A stretch of DNA of 64,000 bases, taken from NCBI GenBank assembly GCA_030512295.1, contig JAULSR010000001.1:4797001-4861000 (forward strand), read 5' to 3'. Both the position numbers and the translations under genes were made by a program. This document shows, in pieces, positions 56,836 to 64,000 of this stretch. Within the stretch, counting starts at the first letter, position 1. Every line of letters starts with the position of its first letter. Under the pieces are notes generated by a model that saw nothing but the letters and a program-made list of their open reading frames with translations, had not been told where the DNA came from and searched no databases. The DNA comes from Bombardia bombarda. Lineage: Eukaryota > Ascomycota > Sordariomycetes > Sordariales > Lasiosphaeriaceae.

Positions 56836-57900
56836 CTACTGCGGCGGCACAAACGGCTTGATCAGCATCTCGCTAAACTTCTCCAGCCTCGCCTTGCCCC
56901 TGACCTCCTCCACCAGCAGCGGCATCTTAACAACATTAAACTCGTCATACAGCTCCTCGATCTGGTCCAGATACTTCTTCTGCATCCTCCTGCGCGCGGT
57001 GCACTGCTCGCAGTCCGATCCCGGCTTGGGGAATAACAACTGGTTCACCACGATGGTGTGCGAGTCGATGCCGTAGCTCGCCAGCTCCTGGATCATGCGC
57101 TCCGTCTCGTACAGCGACAAGAACTCGGGGATGCAGACGCAGACAAACGTGGTCAGGCGCTCATCCTTGAACTGGGCGTTGACCTCGGAGATGGTCTCGC
57201 GCAGGGCCTCGAGCTTCTCCATCATCTCGCCCAGGTTCTGGCCGTTGGGCAGCGCGCCGTTGCTGCCCAGGAAGCCGTTGAGCAAGGGGCCGTACTGGGA
57301 CGACAGCTGCGAGACCTTGGCGAGCGCCTTCTCGAGCACCGAGGGGAACTGCAGGAAGCGCAGCGTGTGGCCCGTCGGCGCCGTGTCGAAGATTATGGTC
57401 TCGTACGAGAGCGACTTGACCTGCTTGAGCACCTCGGCGAACGACATGGCCTCGTCGATGCCCGGGATGGCGAAGGCCAGGTCCTGCATCATGCCGCCCA
57501 TGCCGCCGACGTCGGGCATGCCCGAGCTGGCAGAGCTGGAGTCGCCGCCGCCGCCGCCGCCGCCGCCCTCGCCGCCCTGGCCGGCCAGGAGGTCCTGGAT
57601 GCTGCCGTTGGGGTCGATCTCCATGGCGCTGAGGTTGTCGAAGCCGTCGACGAGGCGGGCCTCCTTGCCGAACTTCTGGCTGAAGGCGTCGCTGAGGTTG
57701 TGGGCCGGGTCGGTCGAGATGAGGAGGACGGAGCGGCGGACTTTGGCGAGCTGGATGGCCAGGCTGCACGAGGTTGTGGTCTTGCCGACGCCGCCCTTGC
57801 CGCCGACAAAGATCCACCGCAGGCTGCGCTGGTCGAGGATCGACTGCAGCGTCGGCTCCAGCGCGTCCGGGTCGTCGGTGTTGATGGCGACTGAGGACAT
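56836..57900 (-). CDS. get3: ATPase Get3 (tail-anchored protein targeting)
   Basis: Single exon, 354 aa, usual Get3 length plus a small insert. The deviant P-loop is FVGGKGGVGKTTTSC (Walker A with the signature Lys), followed by the switch I region ISTDPAHNLSDAF, FDTAPTGHTLRFLQFP (switch II) and the A-loop-like segment VVNQLLFPKP. The zinc-binding CxxC CEQC that joins the homodimer is present. Residues 108-130 are a Gly/Ser run (GGEGGGGGGGGDSSSASSG), then a Met/Gly-rich segment where other fungi have the helical client-binding part. Get3 is a cytosolic dimeric ATPase that captures tail-anchored proteins from Get4/Get5/Sgt2 and hands them to Get1/Get2 in the ER membrane. The start ATG gives MSSVAINTDDPDALEPTLQS. 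A long GT tract lies immediately upstream. Confidence 0.96.
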   Translation of the reverse strand: MSSVAINTDDPDALEPTLQSILDQRSLRWIFVGGKGGVGKTTTSCSLAIQLAKVRRSVLLISTDPAHNLSDAFSQKFGKEARLVDGFDNLSAMEIDPNGSIQDLLAGQGGEGGGGGGGGDSSSASSGMPDVGGMGGMMQDLAFAIPGIDEAMSFAEVLKQVKSLSYETIIFDTAPTGHTLRFLQFPSVLEKALAKVSQLSSQYGPLLNGFLGSNGALPNGQNLGEMMEKLEALRETISEVNAQFKDERLTTFVCVCIPEFLSLYETERMIQELASYGIDSHTIVVNQLLFPKPGSDCEQCTARRRMQKKYLDQIEELYDEFNVVKMPLLVEEVRGKARLEKFSEMLIKPFVPPQ

Positions 57901-57919
57901 GGTTGCGGTGTGTGTGTAT

Positions 57920-57978
<59 letters not shown>

Positions 57979-59430
57979 GATGAATGTTCGTTTGTGTTCG
58001 TTGTGGCGGGTTGGACTTGGGGTGGTGGGGGGAGAGAGGATTCCGTCAGTGCGATGGATGCCCGCTGCTAGTGCTGGCGCTGCTGTTCCTGTGCCCCGCT
58101 ACGGATGCTTTTTGGCTCTATTGGAGGTACCTGGCTCTTGCTTGGGGTGCTACACCTTGGACTTGAAGGAGTAGGAATCGAGACTGTGAAAACTGTATTC
58201 TATATATTGAAATTCTTGTAGTAAACTGGCCTCTGTTAGGTGGTTTCTAGTATCTTTTCTTCTTTGAGTTTATCGCGGCTGCTGTAGAAACATGTCGAAC
58301 CTCGAAGTCACTTCTCGATGCGCGTTCTGGCCAGCCAAGCCGCAACGTCACTTGGGTTTTGGTAGTGGGGCAAGACAGCTTGGCAGACAGGGGTCCGTTC
58401 CGTTCAAAGTTCGAACAGTATTCTAGTTGCTCTCTCCTTGAATCCTGTAAATCTTTCTGCCTGACCTAGGTAAGACACCATAAAGACAAAGGATACCTAC
58501 ATCTATGTACAGCCTCATATGTGGACATGATGGAGACGTGTCTCAAACCGACCGAGATTCAAACATGCAGAAATCCGACAGTAGGTAAACGTCAAGTGTC
58601 CGAGCTCAGGCACTGAAGAAGGCGTCTCTTTCCCCTCCACACCTGGTCAGAGAGACTCCAGGAAGCCGCAGCGTTGCATGGGTGGCAGGTGCATGCATGG
58701 CTTGAGAAAAGATAGGGGCATTTGTTTGTTTCTATTTACATCCTGGGCGATCCCCCATGTTGCAGCAGCACACAGCAGGATATATGATGTCTAAGACAGG
58801 CTTGTCATGTCATCTGCTACCTTGGCTATAGCGTACGACATGACACACCAGTGAAGTGGCAGTGGGTTCTCTTGCCCCCAAGAATTTCATCTCCATAGTC
58901 CAAGGTGGGCAGTCCTAGGTAACGCTGGTCGGTGGCGCGGCGGCGGTAGGCGGCACACGGCAGACGCCGACGCTCCCTTCCGGGCCTGGGGGTGCTGGGG
59001 CCCGGGGGCTGTGTTTGTTGGTGTTTTATTTCGGGTTCCATCAGGGGAGCTCTGGGAGCCAGTAGAATGCGCTTCTACCTTTGTTATTTAGTCTTGTGAA
59101 TTCTTCTTCCTTTCAATTTGCAACAAGCAGTGAAAGAGAACAGAGTCTTGACCAGTCTTTCTTCAACTCAGCTCAGCTCCTTATCACACTGATAAGCCCC
59201 GCAACACCAGGGAAGCCAGCACTTGAACCCCGCCATATCGGAAAGCCCCCAGACCAGGCCCATCCCAGTGAGCGCCCCTCCTCCCCCCTTCCTCGCCATC
59301 AGCCCCGGTGTGAGGAGGCGGGTGACCTTTGATAGCTACCTGCCCATATGATACTCCAGGTAATAATACAAACAACCCCCAAACTAACAAACACCCCCTC
59401 AGCACCAAAAGAAAAAAAAAGACAACAAAA
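57901..59430. promoter_or_regulatory. Divergent region get3 / 5-HIU hydrolase gene
   Basis: 1.5 kb between outward start codons. It starts with the (GT)n tract and is otherwise without recognised genes or RNAs. The open frame on the plus strand across 57095-58174 is the antisense shadow of get3. Confidence 0.45.
57909..57975. repeat. (GT)n microsatellite in the get3 promoter
   Basis: Nearly uninterrupted GT dinucleotides over about 65 bp, beginning nine bases upstream of the get3 ATG. In transcript sense this is a CA tract placed in the likely 5' UTR; polymorphism is expected. Confidence 0.85.
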
Positions 59431-59931
59431 ATGGCCACCCCAACCCTCAAAGACCGCATCACCTGCCACGTCCTCGACACCTCCCTCGGCAAGCCCGCCC
59501 GCGGCGTGCGCGTCAAGCTCGAGCTCGAGCACGACCCCCTCCTCCACTCCTCTTCCACCACCACTGCATCTTCCACCGCCTCCCCATCAGCAACCATCCA
59601 CCCGCACCACCCCCTCGTCGGCGGCGCCCCCAAAGTATTCGAGGGCCAGACCAACGACGACGGCCGCATCACCTCGTGGCTGCCCGACGCGAGCGCCCAC
59701 AGCTCGGGCGAGGTGCCCGTCTACACCCTCGAGGACGTGCTCGAGTCGCTGCCCAAGGGCGTCGGCCCGAGCCGCTGGACCCTGCGCTTCGACACGGGCG
59801 CCTACTTTGGCGGCGAGGACAAGACCTTTTTCCCCGAGGTGGTCGTGGTGTTTAGGGTCGACGAGGGGCAGCATTACCATGTGCCGTTGTTGTTGGCGCC
59901 GTATAGCTATTCTACCTACCGGGGGAGCTGA
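59431..59931 (+). CDS. 5-hydroxyisourate hydrolase (transthyretin-like)
   Basis: Single exon, 166 aa; the ATG follows an A-rich leader. The HIU hydrolase features are the N-terminal ITCHVLDTSLGKPARGVRVKLE with the active-site His, the EGQTNDDGRI loop with the conserved Arg, a histidine in QHYHVPLLLAPYSYSTYRGS, and the diagnostic C-terminal YRGS tetrapeptide. The enzyme hydrolyses 5-hydroxyisourate to OHCU in purine (urate) breakdown to allantoin. Two insertions lengthen it relative to the usual 110-120 aa: Ser/Thr-rich sequence after LELEHDPLL, and EDVLESLPKGVGPSRW. No peroxisomal signal is obvious at the C-terminus because YRGS ends the protein. Its neighbours are not purine genes. Confidence 0.93.
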   Translation: MATPTLKDRITCHVLDTSLGKPARGVRVKLELEHDPLLHSSSTTTASSTASPSATIHPHHPLVGGAPKVFEGQTNDDGRITSWLPDASAHSSGEVPVYTLEDVLESLPKGVGPSRWTLRFDTGAYFGGEDKTFFPEVVVVFRVDEGQHYHVPLLLAPYSYSTYRGS

Positions 59932-60787
59932 GCGGTTGTTGTTTTGTTCTGTTGGTATTCTGTTAAGGAAGCCTGGCTTGGCTTTTGGGGAGGTAGGGAG
60001 AAATTGAAAAGAGGGGCAAAGGAGGGATATGACAGAGGAGAGTGAGAAATGATCAGAATGAAAAAATAAACATGAAATATGGAGGGCTGGTGATGGTGGA
60101 GGAAGGGAGCGCTGTCTCTGTGGTTCTGCTTCCGTTTTTTTTTGTGTTGGAAAGCTCATGACCGCTCGCTGAAATAACCCCATTCGCATAAGTTTCTCCA
60201 CTCTACAAAACCAAGGACCAATGTCAACCTTCATACATGATGGTATTTTCTATCAACGATAATCGATACGTATGCTATCGATGATGATAACAATATTCGT
60301 CCATCTATCAGTCAGCCCCATGACATCCCTCCCCGCTCCGATATGGCAAATCGATAGTAGCCATACCCAAAACCAGCATAGCGAAACAAATATCCAAAAG
60401 CCAAACCAGTACTCCGCGCTCAAAAAGCATTAGAAAACAATAATAGTAGCAAAAGAATGCAGAATAAGAAGAAAAAATGCCGCTCCCCCAATGTTGTTGC
60501 TTTTCCATATTGCTTGCTCATCGTACTTCTTTCCAGCACCAATAGTAGCAAATACCAGTCTGCGCCTTTCCCCTTTTTCTCAATTTCAGATTTACCTCCC
60601 TTTCATTTGTTTTGGTTCGTTTCGGTTCGTCTCACTTCATATCATATCAGTCGGTCCTGCTTCGGACCATGCGGACAGCATCAAGTCGGTCGCCCAGCAG
60701 CAGCAGGGTCTCTTCATCCATCGATCTTGTCCTCCTTTTGCTGCTTCTCACTGACGTCGGCCGATGATGTCGGCCAGCGCTCCCTGC
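59932..60787. other. Intergenic, convergent 3' flanks
   Basis: Between the 5-HIU hydrolase gene (+) and the unknown basic protein gene (-). A/T-rich; no gene is seen. Confidence 0.55.
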
Positions 60788-61469
60788 CTACCAGTGCACC
60801 AGCCTTCGCATGAGACCCTTTCGCCGCCGAGTGCTGCCATCCTTGTCTCGCCCTTTCGTCTCACCGTCGTGAACGGCCTGGTGGTGATGATGCCCGCCGC
60901 TGTTGTCCGACGACGAGGCTAGGCTGTCGGCATCGTCCTTGGATGAGTCGCTGTGGTTTCGGTGGTGCCGGGACGGGTTGGCCGTAGCGGCCGTCGGAGA
61001 ATGGCGGTCGCGGTCGTCATCTGCTGCTGCTGCTGCTACAATGGAGTTCTTGTCGTCGTGCATCATCGTCATGCGCTGGCGCTGGACTAGCAGATCGCTC
61101 TGGGTGTTGCTGTGGTGCTCGGCGTCCTTGTTGGCTTGGAAGGACATGCGGTGTCTGGCGCGGGCGTGACGCACGTTGATGTCATCTTCGGTGATGGTGG
61201 CGTCAGGGATGGCGTCGGGGTGGGGGAGGGATGTGTTTCGGTCTGTGAGGTAGATGACATGTCAGTGTGAGTGTCGATAGATGTTTGATCAAATAAGGCA
61301 AAGTAATATACTCACGGCCGCAGAACCCCTCTGGAAAGCCTGTGTCCCGGTGCCGGAACGAAGACGAGGTCGGGCTGATGCTCTCATGCAACTGGGTGGT
61401 ATCCATGTTGTCTGTCATCGACCAGCTCTGCCGGGACGACTTGCTCCGGAATCGTTTCGTTCTGCGCAT
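60788..61469 (-). CDS. Basic, low-complexity protein of unknown function
   Basis: Two exons, 61469-61316 and 61242-60788, with a 73-nt intron (GTGAGT...CACAG) in phase 1. The product is 202 aa. The N-terminus is Arg/Lys/Ser-rich (MRRTKRFRSKSSRQSWS). Exon 1 continues SPTSSSFRHRDTGFPEGFCG, joined to HRNTSLPHPDAIPDATITEDDINVRHARARHRMSFQANKDAEHH. The remainder is Asp/Ser/His-rich and ends in a basic RRRKGLMRRLVHW. I recognise no domain. The good splice signals and a continuous, composition-biased but non-random reading support a real gene; the conserved-looking core is around the intron junction. Further 5' exons are possible. Confidence 0.65.
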
Positions 61470-64000
61470 TTTGGGCCAAGTTAAGGTCTTAGTGAGTGTT
61501 TCTTTCTATACACGCTTGCTTCGTTCCTTCCTTCCACTCTTTTCTCGATGTGGTGGTTTGGGAGTTTTATGGTTCTCCAGCGTTATGGTCAACCGACCAG
61601 ATGTCTTAGGAGGAAATCGAACCAGTTGCTCAACGCTCAGCCACAACTCTGGGCTTGCATGTGGAGACGGCTGTGTGTGTACTTGGATAGGTGGGTGTTG
61701 TTTGGGAATTAATCACGGATAGGAAATACGGGGTGATATAATATCAGCCAAGGTAGGTAATGTAATTAGGTTGTTAAGTGGAATAGAAAGCTCATTTAGA
61801 TGACGCTCAAGCGGTGACGCACGGGTGTCATAGGAAATGGGCGTGTTTGATGAAATAGTGATTCAGCAAAACAAACATGCGAACAAGATAACAGATTGAC
61901 TAAGATGAGCAAAGAAAGGAGAGTATGATAAACAACGAACCCCGGAAAGAATGGGAATTCGAAATAGAGTTCAACTCATCCCTTCCCTGGGCTTGGATTC
62001 CCCATGTCCGGGCATTTTAAAGTGCACGCTTCTCAACGGCAACCGCATGCAACCGCAACGCGACCTCGGGCTCCGGACCAGTTCGAGAAGGGCTATAAAG
62101 CGAGGCCAAGGAGACCATAGTTTCTGGCCATATGTTGGCCTCGCAACGTTGAAACCCCATAGGAGGCCCCAACTTTGGGCAGCCGCGGCTTGTGGAATGC
62201 TTTGCGGCTCACTCACTCGCCACTTGGGTGTGTTTATTCGTTTCGTACGCTGTCTGGGGTTGCTGCGCCCCCGAGGCAACAAGTGGTCAAGAGGAGCTCT
62301 TTGGCTTACCGGCAAGGTGAGTGAGGATGGGACCCCAGGTGAGTGGATCCCCAACACGTAATGCCTCGCGCCCAGCGGTTGTCGTAGAACAAACAACAGG
62401 CGACGAACTGGTGGATTGAAGCAATACAAGTGCGCACCAAGAACCTAAACAACAAGTGACAGGCGCTTGTTGTTTTGTTTGAGGCTGAGCGATAGACGAC
62501 GGTGAGACTGGTACGACCGAGAGGTCTGGAATTCGCTTCACGTTGGATGACGAATCGTGAGCAAAGATGGGAGGTTAGAAAATAAAGCGACAAAAGAGAT
62601 CAAGGTTCAACGGTCGGGACGCGGGACCTGGTGGCATTTGTTGAACTTATACACTTGGAACAATAGTAAGCCAAGCTCCCAGGCTCCCAAAGCTTCATGG
62701 GATCGTCGTTTAAGACCATGACATAACGGATGTGCGGGTAGGTAATCTTGAGATCCCGTCCAGTCGGCGAGAGCGGCCTAAACCCGAGGCGTTCAAGAAG
62801 AGTCATGTAGGTGATGTGTTATTGGCTCCTACTGCGTGCATGTGTCCGCATCACGCACGGCCTGGGCGGGAATACCCCATCGACGCTGACGGGTTTGGAA
62901 GGAGAGAGGCACCAGCCGATAGACTGTGGATTAAGGGTGTCGACCACTTGAGAAGCTACGACTTTTGGTGCCTGCCTGCCTTCGCCCGCCTGGTTGCCGA
63001 TACCATAAACCGGGAGGAGAGCGCCCGAATTGTCGGAGACGGGTCGATTACGACGGCTGTCTTGGCCGTCATACCAGTCTGACTGACTCGGAGCGGGCGG
63101 TTTGAGACCACGGAATTGACCCAGCTGTTTGGAACTTGTGGTACCTACCAGTGCTCACAAGATGCAACATTCCATCAGGCCTTTGATCCTCGCCGAAAAG
63201 ATGAGGAGCGTTACTGGCGGCAAGAGACATGCGTAGAAACTAATTGCCAATGTGCATCAACAACGGCAGCAAGAGGAGAGCGATGATCTTGACCGCTAGA
63301 GGGAAGGTGCCTCGGTGCGTGTCGGGCGCGCATTGAATCGATGGTCTGTTTTTCGCCATGCAAGCCAGCCTCCGAGGGTTGGAGCCATCCAGTCGCGATG
63401 GCTTCAAAAGCTGTATGTCTCGGAGCTATGCCGTCAAGCCGTCTTGCTGCTGGGTGAGTGGTCAGCTCGAGGGTCACGGCCTCCGCCGTGGTGGGGTTGC
63501 ACACCGAATGGCATGCACCTCCCACTGGGCACCTGTCCCGCGTCGATAAGAAGACGAAATGCCCCTCACGCAGGTCTGTTTGTGTGCACCCGCAAAAACA
63601 TCAAACAAGCATTTGACATGGACGTGGGTGGAAGAGATGGAAGCATGGAAGGTAAAATTGTACAGTATCTCGAGTTATGTAGAATGCAAGCTTGCTGGTG
63701 ATTAAGGTACCTAGGTAGGTATCAAAATCACAAGCCGATAACTTGCAACATAATAAACCCTAACCGTGGCAAAACATCCAAGCTCCTGAGCTCCCTCCCC
63801 TGTGCAAAGTCCCCTATTACCCTATTACCTAATCTAATACCTGCGCACGAGCCTCAGCACCTCTGGCCGCCGCCGCGCGCATTACGGGCAATGAGGCGAG
63901 GTGGCATTTGGTAAGGCTAAGTTAACTTTGGGGACAGCTATTTCTTAATTTACCACGACCATCGCTTGCGCGCCCATCGACAATCACTACAACATCTACA
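61470..64000. other. Right-end region without a supported gene
   Basis: 2.5 kb. Open frames at 61951-62361 (+) and 62600-62806 (-) start with ATG, but I recognise neither family, and the frames overlap other equally long ones. CCTAGGTAGGT-type words occur near 63708-63720 and CCCTAA-like words near 63757-63830. A gene could start beyond the right edge. Confidence 0.45.

Noticed and set aside
57058..58174. Long plus-strand open frames across get3 and its promoter
   Set aside because: Antisense to get3 and extended by the GT repeat; composition is Arg/Leu/Glu- or Cys/Val-biased without a fold.
61951..62361. 136-codon ATG open frame on the plus strand
   Set aside because: No recognisable domain, overlaps an equally long frame on the other strand, no splice-supported extension.
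62600..62806. 68-codon minus-strand frame with protein-like segment (ITYPHIRYVMVLNDDP)
   Set aside because: Looks somewhat protein-like but no family, no promoter-like leader and an overlapping plus-strand frame; left as unannotated.

Overview
The window is nuclear DNA of a filamentous ascomycete, most likely a Sordariomycete. The evidence is short (about 50-90 nt) introns with GTRNGT donors, CTAAC/CTGAC-type branch sites and YAG acceptors, GC-rich third positions, monocistronic genes on both strands, and families with typical Pezizomycotina architecture. I see no bacterial, viral or plasmid features and no tRNA, rRNA or CRISPR. All exon boundaries were set by eye from splice signals, reading phase and recalled family alignments. 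No search was run.

Left block (1-16.3 kb), dense housekeeping genes: 3' end of a PAN/apple-like secreted protein (+), Mediator subunit Med11 (-), TFIID/SAGA subunit TAF5 (+), retromer sorting nexin Vps5 (+), mitoribosomal bL31m (-), a flavin-reductase-like protein (+), FKBP12 (-) and the GID E3-ligase subunit Gid7/WDR26 (-). Next is about 12 kb (16.3-28.7 kb) with no gene I can support. Its 17.2-19.9 kb part is visibly AT-rich and holds only decayed-looking coding fragments.

Right block (28.7-61.5 kb): a PH-domain protein (+), a class III CoA-transferase/AMACR-like enzyme (-), monothiol glutaredoxin Grx5 (+), a gamma-glutamyltranspeptidase (-), a secreted S10 serine carboxypeptidase (-), mitochondrial release factor mRF1 (-), cytosolic tryptophanyl-tRNA synthetase (+), a disrupted glutathione S-transferase (+), a PRELI/Ups lipid-transfer protein (-), 3'-processing factor Mpe1 (+), Get3 (-), 5-hydroxyisourate hydrolase (+) and a basic protein of unknown function (-). 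The last 2.5 kb has no supported gene. The genes do not form one pathway. Several serve mitochondria (bL31m, Grx5, mRF1, Ups) and several serve transcription or mRNA processing (Med11, TAF5, Mpe1).

The most interesting signals concern decoding. The TAF5 UAG stop sits at the tip of a predicted hairpin and is followed in frame by 90 open codons made of imperfect protein-level repeats. The GST carries an in-frame UAG where the family usually has tryptophan. Both are candidates for fungal A-to-I mRNA editing (UAG to UGG), with nonsense mutation as the simpler alternative for the GST. Three genes (gid7, the Trp-tRNA synthetase and the GST) show an apparent one-base loss, two of them in or near short C/G runs, which may be sequence error or real lesions. 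A consensus CPC1/Gcn4 site lies in the mrf1/Trp-tRNA synthetase divergent promoter.
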